Source of the DNA: JAGXKT01 sp964531695
GTDB lineage: Bacteria; Planctomycetota; Phycisphaerae; SM23-33
DNA length: 9,392 nucleotides
Assembly (NCBI GenBank): GCA_964531695.1
Contig: CAZHEH010000058.1
Location: 1 to 9,392, forward strand
Direction of reading: 5' to 3'
Numbering within the stretch: position 1 is the first letter of the stretch; each line of letters opens with the position of its first letter. The notes beneath the pieces are model-generated. The model was not told the DNA's origin. It was given only the letters and a program-made list of their open reading frames with translations, and did no database searches. This document shows, piece after piece, positions 1-5,982 of this stretch. A program made the translations under genes and the position numbers.

Positions 1-54
1 AGGCGTGCAAAGCTGAACGAGCTATTGAACCGCGATTATCTTGGACAGCAGTGA
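1..54 (+). CDS. C-terminal end of an unknown gene (partial)
   Basis: Reading from base 1 in frame 1 gives 17 codons (RRAKLNELLNRDYLGQQ) ending in a TGA at 52-54. The peptide is charged and helical in character and looks like a genuine protein tail. The gene would converge on the minus-strand nuclease gene whose stop is at 89-91, leaving about 34 bases between them, with no clear terminator. Nothing about its function can be said from so short a tail. It could also be a chance open frame. Confidence 0.4.
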   Translation, partial: RRAKLNELLNRDYLGQQ

Positions 55-88
55 GTCCAGATATGGAACTGCGGCCCCCAGTCGGCCC

Positions 89-1081
89 CTATGCGGGCCC
101 GCTCTCTCCGCGAAGCTTGCTCACCGCCTCTAGCCCTTTTTTGATGAACTCCTCAAGGCACTTGCGTTGGCTTCCGCGAGTCCGAGCGAAGAAATGCTCT
201 TTCTCGGACCCGAGGTCCAGCGTCAGCCACCAGCGTTGACCGGGCCATGGTAACGGGAAGCCATCGCCGCTCTGGCCGTACCCAACCTGATCGGCGGCAT
301 CTTGGCTCACTTCGAAACGGTCGGGTTGAGTGCAGAATACCAAGGTACATGGTTCGTCGTAGCGCAGGCCCACATAACAGTCGCCATCGCCTATCTTAAC
401 CGCGATCCAGCCCTGTGCTGCCCCGACCGACGCCTGCTGTCCCCACGCCGCCACTGCTTCGCAGATCATCTGCTGAAGATTCAAGAATGCCTCGATACCA
501 GCTTCATATTCCCATCCGACTCGGTCCATAGTCACACCTCGGCTCCGCAGGAATCCTGTGAACTGATTGATCTGGTGCCTGCTCACCGGATCTGCACATT
601 TCTCGATGACCTTCGACAGCATGTCCGCGATCCAAAACCAGCGCCGCCTGACCAAGTCCTTAGGCTCGGATATGTGCGTCGCTGGGTATCTCGTAAGGAG
701 GACCAAAGTCGTCTCCCTGTTTTGGTGGCGGCGCCTTTTAAGGGCGTCCGCGTACCCTTGGAGTTTGTCCTCGTCTGCCACTGCATCGAGTTTGACCTCG
801 ACATAGATCAGATGCTCACCTAGGTCAATCTCAATATCAGGCCTCCGTCCGTCCACTGTGACCTGCGTCCGCACGACCGCATTTGCGGCCGTCTGGAAGC
901 ATGGCCCCTTGCCGTACGGCCGGACGAATTCCCTGAGGAACTCCAGTGCCTGCGCGGGCTCTCGGATCAGCAGTCGCCTCAGAAGGTGGGCGAAGGCCTC
1001 TGAGACAAAGTTTTCGTCCTGCCGCCACGCCCAGCGGTGCAGGCAGGTCAGCAGATTCCACTCGCTTTCAGTTGAGTTCAT
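89..1081 (-). CDS. PD-(D/E)XK nuclease superfamily protein
   Basis: This 330-residue protein has the core of a PD-(D/E)XK nuclease. Residues 80-99 read R-PD-IEID, then a short beta strand with E95-V96-K97 (LIYVEVKLD), giving the catalytic PD...ExK set (D82, E95, K97). A Q108/Y110 pair follows in the helix, typical of restriction-endonuclease-fold families. The N-terminus (residues 23-53, ENFVSEAFAHLL...) resembles nuclease-family proteins often annotated only as PD-(D/E)XK superfamily. Residues about 185-330 form a second, Trp-rich mixed alpha/beta part of unknown role. The ATG at 1081 has no evident Shine-Dalgarno. It lies 30 bases after the stop of the DnaB-like ATPase on the same strand, so translation as part of that operon is likely. 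The expected activity is metal-dependent DNA cleavage in the cytoplasm; the target is unknown. The nuclease fold is well supported, the biological role is not. Confidence 0.85.
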   Translation of the reverse strand: MNSTESEWNLLTCLHRWAWRQDENFVSEAFAHLLRRLLIREPAQALEFLREFVRPYGKGPCFQTAANAVVRTQVTVDGRRPDIEIDLGEHLIYVEVKLDAVADEDKLQGYADALKRRRHQNRETTLVLLTRYPATHISEPKDLVRRRWFWIADMLSKVIEKCADPVSRHQINQFTGFLRSRGVTMDRVGWEYEAGIEAFLNLQQMICEAVAAWGQQASVGAAQGWIAVKIGDGDCYVGLRYDEPCTLVFCTQPDRFEVSQDAADQVGYGQSGDGFPLPWPGQRWWLTLDLGSEKEHFFARTRGSQRKCLEEFIKKGLEAVSKLRGESGPA

Positions 1082-1111
1082 AATGCACGCGGTATCGCGA
1101 AACTCCGACGA

Positions 1112-1912
1112 CTAACCTGAGGGCAGCACGGCGGCCCGAAGGCGCTGTTCAGAATTCTGTCCCTTTTCGAATATGAAAATATCGGTACTGGCCGTTGGTC
1201 GGTATTCGGCATCCCCTTTCCAATAGTGGTCTTCGCAGTGTAGCAGCAGAACCAGATCGGCCAGGCCGACGCCCTTCGTTGGTAGCCGGATATCCTGACG
1301 GGTGGGCCGGAAGCTGCCGTAGCTCTCGGGCCGTGCATCCGCTTGGGAAAGAACCAGCAGCGAGACACCGTCGCTACGGGTCAGTCGCTGGAGCTGCTGC
1401 AGCATGTCTACCCACATGATGGGGCCGGACGCGGGCGGAGCGACCGACTGAATCGTATCGATGCCGATGACCGGTGACTGGCGGTTCGCTGCTTCCCGCG
1501 CGAGGACCGCGACCAGATCCTGAGGGCTGCTTGGCACACTCCGTGCTTTGGAGATCAGGGGCTGAGCTGCCGCTGCTGGCTCCATGTCGTTCCCGCCATT
1601 CGCCGACCGGCCCTCAACGCTTGCTGTTATCTCAACGAGTTCGGGTGTGGCAGGCGTTCCGCCCCGAGGCGACTTCAGGAGCAGGCAAGGACTTCTGCTG
1701 CGCCGCGCTGCATCGGCCAGAATACTAAGGGCGAAATGACTCTTGCCCATCCCCGGCCGCGCAGCCAGGAGCCATATTTGCGGCTCGGTAATAATGTCCG
1801 GCATTCCACCAGTTTCGCTTATCCAGGGGGCGTCGTAACAGTTCTCCGCCCGGGACGACGAGGAAGGTGTGCGTTGGCCCCATGTCGGGAGGCTGCCATC
1901 TACCTCTCCCAT
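1112..1912 (-). CDS. Short DnaB-type (RecA-fold) ATPase, C-terminal helicase domain only
   Basis: With the ATG at 1912 the protein is 266 residues. Walker A is at 50-58 (AARPGMGKS, the DnaB form of the P-loop), Walker B at 148-152 (VIGID), and the DnaB sensor-like LLVLSQ at 185-190. A C-terminal stretch, residues 203-266, tracks the DnaB tail: an RQDIR segment, LADLVLLLHCEDHYW, and IFIFEKGQNSE in place of the usual IVAKNRNG. Replicative DnaB is about 450 residues with an N-terminal domain; that domain is missing here. After Walker A, DnaB normally has a SLEM motif with the catalytic Glu; this protein has CLLLKSPRGG at 76-85 instead, so it may not be an ordinary helicase. The open frame extends up to 2257, but that would overlap the 133-residue gene in another frame. 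The 1912 ATG overlaps the end of the zinc-ribbon pseudogene, suggesting translational coupling. The PD-(D/E)XK gene follows 30 bases downstream. Family confident, start and role uncertain. Confidence 0.75.
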   Translation of the reverse strand: MGEVDGSLPTWGQRTPSSSSRAENCYDAPWISETGGMPDIITEPQIWLLAARPGMGKSHFALSILADAARRSRSPCLLLKSPRGGTPATPELVEITASVEGRSANGGNDMEPAAAAQPLISKARSVPSSPQDLVAVLAREAANRQSPVIGIDTIQSVAPPASGPIMWVDMLQQLQRLTRSDGVSLLVLSQADARPESYGSFRPTRQDIRLPTKGVGLADLVLLLHCEDHYWKGDAEYRPTASTDIFIFEKGQNSEQRLRAAVLPSG

Positions 1913-2055
1913 GTCGTCATGCGTTTCCCGCAATGTCAGCACTCCCTTCGTCGCATAATGCGGCCGCCCCAGGTGGGACGCGTGTAGATTACGCGAAAGT
2001 GCCCGCAGCCGCAATGGCGGCATACGAGGCCCTCGTCGCTGTTCCAGCCGGGCAT
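1900..2055 (-). pseudogene. Second NrdR-like zinc ribbon, interrupted by an in-frame TGA
   Basis: Read from the ATG at 2055, this copy keeps the zinc-ribbon sequence of the intact gene at 2492-2716, including the first CxxC (C12, C15) and the VIYTRPTWGG and RRREC segments. It then meets TGA at 1938-1936 where the intact copy has CGA (Arg), just after C39. Past the stop, the frame continues HCGKRMTTWER to TAG at 1902-1900. A single C-to-T change therefore separates the second zinc-binding pair, which should abolish zinc binding unless the TGA is read through. No good Shine-Dalgarno precedes the ATG, and the N-terminal extension of the intact copy is not conserved. The DnaB-like gene starts inside its last codons. 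It could be a recent pseudogene, a readthrough gene, or a base-calling error at one position. Confidence 0.7.
1903..2031. repeat. Direct repeat, copy 1 (zinc-ribbon coding segment)
   Basis: This 129-base segment matches 2498-2626 in the same orientation without gaps. I count 14 differences, about 89% identity. It spans the zinc-ribbon core and stops abruptly on both sides. The offset between copies is 595 bases, enclosing the unknown 133-residue gene. Confidence 0.9.
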
Positions 2056-2070
2056 CCGTAGGCACAATGA

Positions 2071-2472
2071 CTACGCAGGAGTCAGGGCACGGAGGGCGGC
2101 CATGATCCTGCATATCGCATTGTCTTCCTGCTCCAAATCCTCGGGATCGCAGTTGTACGTTGCGAACAGCATCCGCCGGCCGGACCGAAGGTACCAGTGT
2201 CGCCAGTAGGCATCTTCGGTTCCGAAGGCGAGCGTGAAACCGGCGAAGTCGCCGCACGAGACGGCTCGTGTCCGCGCGCCCCGATCCAAGTGCTTTCGAG
2301 CGAACTCCTGCAAATCGGAGTCGGTAACGGCCGACTCGCTGACGGCCGCACTAATCTGCAGGACTCCGACGCCGTCGGGGTGGTACATGGTGACACACTC
2401 GTCGTCGCGTGGCCATTCCCACCCCGCGGGCAGTTTTGCTTGCCAGTTATCGGCAGCAACTGTGGTCGGCAT
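2071..2472 (-). CDS. Conserved-looking hypothetical protein, 133 residues
   Basis: I do not recognise a named family. The start at ATG 2472 is preferred because GAGGG lies five bases upstream; an ATG at 2484 or TTG at 2487 would add four or five residues. The protein is compact and soluble, with no signal peptide or membrane segment. It begins with an aromatic LPAGWEW segment near residues 14-20, then MYHPDGVGVLQIS, a central helix (DSDLQEFARKHLD), FAGFTLAFG, a Trp/Tyr-rich YWRHWYLRSG, MLFATYNCD and a final helix ending in RIMAALRAL. The alternating beta strands with an exposed aromatic face resemble small immunity-type or single-domain binding proteins, but that is only an impression. It sits between two copies of a zinc-ribbon sequence, starting about 20 bases after the intact copy and ending 15 bases before the start of the broken one, so it is probably co-transcribed with both. 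Confidence 0.75.
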   Translation of the reverse strand: MPTTVAADNWQAKLPAGWEWPRDDECVTMYHPDGVGVLQISAAVSESAVTDSDLQEFARKHLDRGARTRAVSCGDFAGFTLAFGTEDAYWRHWYLRSGRRMLFATYNCDPEDLEQEDNAICRIMAALRALTPA

Positions 2473-2491
2473 ATCATCCCTCATCAAGCGC

Positions 2492-2716
2492 TTATGCCCT
2501 CTCCCACGTCGTCATTCGTTTGCCGCAATGTCGGCACTCCCTTCGACGCATAATGCGGCCGCCCCATGTCGGCCGAGTATAGATTACCCGAAAGTGCCCG
2601 CAGCCGCAAGCACGGCATACGAGGCCTTTGCGGTCGGTCTGGCGGGGGTCGCCGTGGCGGCCCGGTGTAATGGGCTGCTGATCTACGGTCTTTCCTGTAG
2701 CTGCATCCGTGCTCAT
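2492..2716 (-). CDS. NrdR-like zinc-ribbon protein, 74 residues
   Basis: The C-terminal half is a zinc ribbon with C34-x2-C37 and C61-x2-C64 (an extra C39 is present). The linker VIYTRP...RRREC and the tail HCGKRMTTWER closely follow the N-terminal zinc ribbon of NrdR (CPxCG...VIDSRP...IRRRRECxxCGRRFTTYER). NrdR is about 150 residues with an ATP-cone; here the ATP-cone is absent and instead a polar, probably flexible 30-residue N-terminus precedes the ribbon. The start is secure: ATG 2716 has AGGAGG at 2722-2727, and it forms an ATGA overlap with the terminase stop. The likely role is nucleic-acid binding, perhaps in transcription control or packaging of the element; regulation of ribonucleotide reductase is not implied. 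A second, broken copy lies at 1900-2055. An open frame reading through from the terminase is only a consequence of the terminase frame change. Confidence 0.85.
   Translation of the reverse strand: MSTDAATGKTVDQQPITPGRHGDPRQTDRKGLVCRACGCGHFRVIYTRPTWGGRIMRRRECRHCGKRMTTWERA
2498..2626. repeat. Direct repeat, copy 2 (zinc-ribbon coding segment)
   Basis: Partner of 1903-2031. Apart from a three-base difference that changes one residue (Ala to His) and the Arg-to-stop change, the differences fall at synonymous codon positions. The two copies therefore diverged as functional coding sequence rather than by neutral drift. Confidence 0.9.
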
Positions 2717-4627
2717 CGTCGCCTCCTCAGGTCTTGCTGCGTGTAGCGTTTGCGTGTTCTCGGCGGGGGCGCGGCGGCCATGCCGGGTAAGGTCGCGCCG
2801 CACATCGACGCGGCCGCGGCAGCCCCCACGAGGCAGTCGAGCCAGTGATTGTCCGGCCGGCCGGCGCGGAGCTTCCACTCGTCGACGGTCCGGCCGCGGG
2901 CCTCGGTGCGGACGCGGTACTCGGCGGTCAGGTGGTCGGCCAGCAGGCGATGCGGGCCCGGCTCGCGGCCATAGAGCGACAGGCAGCCCGGGTCGCCCAT
3001 CGCCACGGCCAGGGCATGCGCCCGGCTTGGCGCGGGCCAGCGTCCTGCGCATGTCCCGCAGGGTGAAGTACGGCCGCCGCTGGTCGGGCCAGGTGCCGTA
3101 GTCGACCACGTAGCCGGTGAAGTTCTCGGCCCAGGCGGCGACGAGGTAGAACAGGGCCTTCTGCTGGACGTCGATGAAGCACGTCACGTGGGCCGCGTCG
3201 AGCGGCACCTCGCGGCGCCGGTGGCCGTTGGTCTTGGCGGCGATCTGATCGGCCGTGAGCATCTCGTCGTCGCCGGTGTCCTCGGGCAGCGGCTCGTTCT
3301 GGTACTCGGCCCAGAAGGCGGCCTCGTCCTGGAGCTTCAGGTTCATCGCGTGCTGGACGGCCGAGAGCTCATCTTCGTTGTGCCGCGCCGGCCAGGCGAC
3401 GGACGCCCCGGCGTCCATCCGCTCGCGGTTGGCGCGGTAGAACTCCGTGGCCGCGACGATGCCGCGGTCCGTACGCAGCCCTTCGGCGCGGAGTTCGGCG
3501 TACTTCGCCCAGAGCGATTCGGCGTCGGGGAAGCGGTAGACCATCCGCGTCCGCTCGCCCTGCCACTGGGGGTGCTTGTCGCGGTCGAGGATGCGGTCGG
3601 CCATGTCGCCCGGGCGGATGACCGTGCAGGGCATGATGCCGGAGATCTTGCGGCCGGGCCCGGCCAGGCCGAGCACCGCTCCGGCGAGGATGCTCTCCCG
3701 CGTGGCGCACTGGCTGAGCGAGCGGGCGGACTCATCCGTCTGCGGGTCGTCCAGCACGACCAGCGACGGGCGGACGGTCTTGCCGTCGGGCCGCTTGAAC
3801 TTCATGCCGCGGATGCGCCCGGTCAGCCCGGCCACGCGGATGATCGCCCCGGAGGCGTTCGAGTCGGGGATTGTCGGCAGGACGACCTCTTTAGCGGTCC
3901 AGCCGATGTGGGTGCGCTTGCCGTCGCAGAGCTGGCCGGCGGCGCGGTTGGCGATGCCCTCGAGCCGGTGGATGGGCCAGACCGCCTCGGGGAAGTCCTC
4001 GAGCAGCAGGTCGTTGGCGTCCAGCTCGGTCTTGATGCTCTCGAGCATCTCGACGGCGTGGCCCTCGTCGGAGCCGATGAGGCAGACGAACTCGCGATGG
4101 CCGAACAGGATCGCCCAGAGGCAGGCGCACTCGGCCAGGGAGGTTTTGCCGGAGCCGCGCGGCATGGCCATGGCGAACAGGCCGCCGGCCAGCACGGCCT
4201 GCTCGATCTTGGCGATGACCTTGAGGTGATCGTCTGACCAGGGCAGGTGAAACGTCTCGGGGAAGTACGCCTCGCAGAAGGCCCGGAAGCTCGATGCGGA
4301 TCGCTCCTTGCGGTCCGGGTCGACGACCTCGGGCAGCGGGGCGATGTCCCGCCCGGCCGCGGAGAGTTGGGCGTTGCGCTGGCGGGCGGCATCCTTGAGG
4401 CCCTCGTAGCCGGTGGGCTTGGCGGCCTCGTCTTGGGCCTGCGTCCAACTGCTCAGCAGCCAGGCGACGTAGCCGAGGAAGTTGACGCGCGTGCCGTCGC
4501 CGACGCGCAACCCCGCGCGGACGACGTTCCGCCGCACGCGCGTCTCCGTGGCGACCTCGCCGAGACGCGTCGAGTTCAGCAGCCCCGCCAGTTGGCCGGG
4601 CTTCAGGTTCCGCCAGTCGAGCTTCAT
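2713..4627 (-). pseudogene. GpA-like phage terminase large subunit with internal deletion and frame change
   Basis: The large terminase packages phage DNA, with an N-terminal ATPase motor and a C-terminal nuclease. The ATG at 4627 overlaps the stop of the upstream gene (ATGA). Residues 1-536 hold Walker A at 154-162 (AMPRGSGKT), Walker B at 289-294 (LVVLDD) and the first nuclease acidic strand FIDVQ with D486. The frame is then lost near 3016-3025. Minus-strand frame 2 resumes with AHALAVAMGDPGCLSLYG and carries the family's C-terminal block (TAEYRVRTE...VDEWKLRAGRPDNHW) to TGA 2715-2713, which overlaps the zinc-ribbon start. In related GpA terminases, as I recall them, more than 100 residues with a further catalytic Asp separate these blocks. 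Here they directly abut, so a deletion rather than a one-base slip is likely. If translated, the protein ends in a nonsense tail after about residue 536 and would lack nuclease function. The ATPase half looks intact. Confidence 0.8.
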
Positions 4628-4866
4628 CGCCGCTCCGCCCCCCGCCTTCGGCGCGCCTTCGGCGGGCATGCCTCGCGCTCCAGCCACGCGGCCAGCTCGA
4701 CGAGATTGACCCGCCCGTCGGGCAGCCGCGGTGCGCCCGCCGCGAGGGCCCTCCGTAAGGCCTCGGCGTCGATTCGCCGCCCGGCCGCGGCCGTCAGCAG
4801 ACGGGCGGCGTCCTCGGGCGAGATCGCCGCGGGATTCAGCCCGCCATGTTTCGTATCTCTTGTCAT
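4624..4866 (-). CDS. Small protein in the terminase small-subunit position
   Basis: This 80-residue basic-tailed protein starts at ATG 4866 (a TTG at 4872 is possible; neither has a strong Shine-Dalgarno). It contains an LNPAAISPEDAARLL segment followed by two or three helices. The second part, GRVNLVELAAWLERE, resembles a small DNA-binding helical domain, and the C-terminus is a run of Arg/Lys (KARRRRGAERR). Its stop overlaps the terminase start by four bases, which argues for coupled translation and a shared job. From memory, similar short proteins precede GpA-type terminases in Planctomycetota prophages. A role as small terminase or DNA-recognition partner is inferred from position, not from a recognised domain. 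Confidence 0.75.
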   Translation of the reverse strand: MTRDTKHGGLNPAAISPEDAARLLTAAAGRRIDAEALRRALAAGAPRLPDGRVNLVELAAWLEREACPPKARRRRGAERR

Positions 4867-4957
4867 GTCCAATAGTTACGTAGCGGGAAGATTCTCGCGG
4901 AATCCGCAGCAATTCCCTTGCCGGGGGCGCGATTCCATGGCTCCATGTGTGTGTAAA

Positions 4958-4979
4958 GTAAGCGATAGAAGCGACTTAC
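4958..4979. promoter_or_regulatory. Imperfect inverted repeat in the divergent intergenic region
   Basis: GTAAG at 4958-4962 is mirrored by CTTAC at 4975-4979, with CG next to each inner edge, in the 144-base gap between the minus-strand terminase block and the plus-strand cassette. A divergent spacer of this size should hold promoters for both sides, and this could be an operator. No convincing -35/-10 pair was found nearby, so the call is tentative. Confidence 0.25.
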
Positions 4980-5010
4980 GACGCAACGCACCGCAACGAG
5001 GAGAACGACC

Positions 5011-5283
5011 ATGCGCATCACGAGCATCGAACTGACGGGCACGACGCTCAGGGGCCAGCGGACGCCGCGGGCGGCGGCCCGGATCAGCCGCAAGCCCGGC
5101 GAGCCCACGCTCTGCGTGGAGATCTGGACGCCCGAGGCCGAGCGGACGCACACCGTCGACGTGCACTGCGACGAGGACATCCGCTCCATGGCGGATTGCC
5201 TCCAGGCCACGCTCGACGGCTGCCGCGGCACGAACTTCGACCGCTACGAGTACTTCACGCTGCTTCGCCAGGTGGCGATCTGA
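5011..5283 (+). CDS. Hypothetical protein, 90 residues
   Basis: I do not recognise the family. The ATG at 5011 follows AGGAGA with a good spacing, so the start is well supported. The N-terminal half (residues 1-45) is basic with alternating short strands (RITSIELTGTTL, LCVEIWTP). The C-terminal half carries an acidic HCDEDIRSMADCLQ helix and a final FDRYEYFTLLRQ helix. Two Cys residues in the C-terminal half (HCDED, DCLQ) and a third in DGCRG are not arranged as a zinc site. It is the first gene of a four-gene plus-strand cassette ending with a HARE-HTH protein and diverges from the terminase block. Confidence 0.75.
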   Translation: MRITSIELTGTTLRGQRTPRAAARISRKPGEPTLCVEIWTPEAERTHTVDVHCDEDIRSMADCLQATLDGCRGTNFDRYEYFTLLRQVAI

Positions 5284-5284
5284 C

Positions 5285-5305
5285 CGGCCGGGATGGGCCC
5301 GGCCG
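5285..5305. repeat. GC-rich inverted repeat in the linker before 5326
   Basis: CGGCCGGG at 5285-5292 pairs perfectly with CCCGGCCG at 5298-5305 across a five-base loop (ATGGG). It starts two bases after the stop of the preceding gene and about ten bases before the AGGAG of the next. It could be an mRNA hairpin setting stability or translation between the two genes; there is no T-run to suggest a terminator. Confidence 0.6.
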
Positions 5306-5325
5306 CACCGACCAGGAGACCGATC

Positions 5326-5598
5326 ATGACGAACGCGAAACGCGACGACGCCCAGACGCCCGACGGACGCACCCGCAAGGTCAGCATCCCCGAGGACCCC
5401 ACTCCGGAGGATGTCCTCTACGACGCCCTCCGCGACAACCTCTCGCCGCAGGCCGTGGCGGCCATCGCCGCCTCGCTCCAGACGGCCCGCGTCGACAACG
5501 ACGACGTGCAGCGGCAGGTGGACTGGTTCCGCGAGATGCTCGTCGAGATGCTCGGCGAGGGTCAGTTCGACCACCTGCTTGATGAGCTCGGCCTCTAG
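5326..5598 (+). CDS. Acidic hypothetical protein, 90 residues
   Basis: No family recognised. The ATG at 5326 has AGGAG upstream, and is preferred over an in-frame ATG at 5293 that lies within the intergenic hairpin. The first 30 residues are polar and probably flexible, with a KVSIPEDPTPEDVLYDAL segment. Residues about 40-90 are strongly helical and acidic (SPQAVAAIAASLQ, VDWFREMLVEMLG, LLDELGL), suggesting a small helical bundle or a protein-binding adaptor. It has no Cys and no membrane segment. It lies between two other unknown small genes of the same cassette and is probably co-transcribed with them. Confidence 0.75.
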   Translation: MTNAKRDDAQTPDGRTRKVSIPEDPTPEDVLYDALRDNLSPQAVAAIAASLQTARVDNDDVQRQVDWFREMLVEMLGEGQFDHLLDELGL

Positions 5599-5602
5599 CG
5601 AC

Positions 5603-5648
5603 GGGCGGGCACGGCCCGCCCTCGGCCGCCGTCGCCGCGACGGCCGAG
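5603..5648. repeat. Two GC-rich hairpins in the linker before 5692
   Basis: GGGCGGGC at 5603-5610 pairs perfectly with GCCCGCCC at 5614-5621 across a three-base loop. A second stem follows at once: 5621-5634 with 5638-5648, eleven pairs with a three-base bulge. They are followed by a doubled GATGGGCCG at 5649-5666 and then the GAGGAG of the next gene. A transcription-attenuating or mRNA-processing role is possible; no T-run follows. Confidence 0.6.
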
Positions 5649-5691
5649 GATGGGCCGGATGGGCCGGTCCACGACGACGAGGAGCACGACG

Positions 5692-5925
5692 ATGGACGAC
5701 TTCACGCTGCAAACCGTGCTGGGCGCGACGCTGGACAACCTCGCCCTGGCCGACGCGGATGAGCTGGCGGGCCAGGACCTGCCCGAGGAGCTCGCCGAGC
5801 TGGACGGCACGCGGAGCTTCGAGCAGGCGGGCGTCCTGACGTACAACGCCGGCCTGGTCCTCCGCATGGCCGACGGCGCGGAGTACCAGCTCACCATCGT
5901 GCAGAGCCGCCAGGCGAACGAGTAA
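5692..5925 (+). CDS. Acidic hypothetical protein, 77 residues
   Basis: No family recognised. The ATG at 5692 follows GAGGAG with eight bases between, which decides the start over an upstream in-frame ATG at 5650. Residues 1-40 are acidic and helical (LDNLALADADELAGQ, PEELAELDG). Residues 42-73 look like beta strands (FEQAGVLTYNAGLVLRM, EYQLTIVQS). The size, acidity and position match its neighbour at 5326, but the sequences do not look related. Phage-encoded small acidic proteins are often inhibitors or DNA mimics; that is only a possibility here. Member of the plus-strand cassette. Confidence 0.75.
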   Translation: MDDFTLQTVLGATLDNLALADADELAGQDLPEELAELDGTRSFEQAGVLTYNAGLVLRMADGAEYQLTIVQSRQANE

Positions 5926-5937
5926 CGACGAGAACCG

Positions 5938-5958
5938 GGCCGGCCGGGTGGGCCGGTC
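5938..5958. repeat. GC-rich inverted repeat in the linker before 5983
   Basis: CCGGCC at 5940-5945 pairs with GGCCGG at 5951-5956 across GGGTG, extendable by two pairs including one G-T wobble. It shares the GGCCGGG-TGGGCC core with the linker hairpin at 5285-5305 and likewise sits just ahead of a GAGGAG Shine-Dalgarno. Confidence 0.5.
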
Positions 5959-5982
5959 GGCCACAGCCAGAGGAGCAGAACG

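Noticed and set aside
93..102. Ten-base palindrome GCGGGCCCGC near the nuclease stop as a terminator
   Set aside because: It lies within the last codons, has no loop or T-run, and such palindromes are common at this GC content.
302..823. Plus-strand open frame of 173 codons
   Set aside because: Antisense to the PD-(D/E)XK gene, with no start signal or recognisable domain.
1936..1938. Selenocysteine at the zinc-ribbon TGA
   Set aside because: The intact copy has Arg, not Cys, at this position, and no insertion-element hairpin was recognised after it. A point nonsense change is simpler.
1112..2257. 381-residue form of the DnaB-like protein
   Set aside because: The extra N-terminus lies out of frame across the zinc-ribbon copy and the 133-residue gene and shows no DnaB N-terminal domain; ATG 1912 is more plausible.
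3188..4237. Plus-strand open frame of 349 codons
   Set aside because: Antisense to the terminase ATPase domain, rich in Gly/Val/Ala/Asp with no recognisable motif.
2492..4912. One continuous 806-residue protein
   Set aside because: The frame fuses an out-of-frame upstream leader, the terminase up to its deletion, a nonsense stretch and the separate zinc-ribbon gene. Shine-Dalgarno sites and ATGA overlaps show separate genes.
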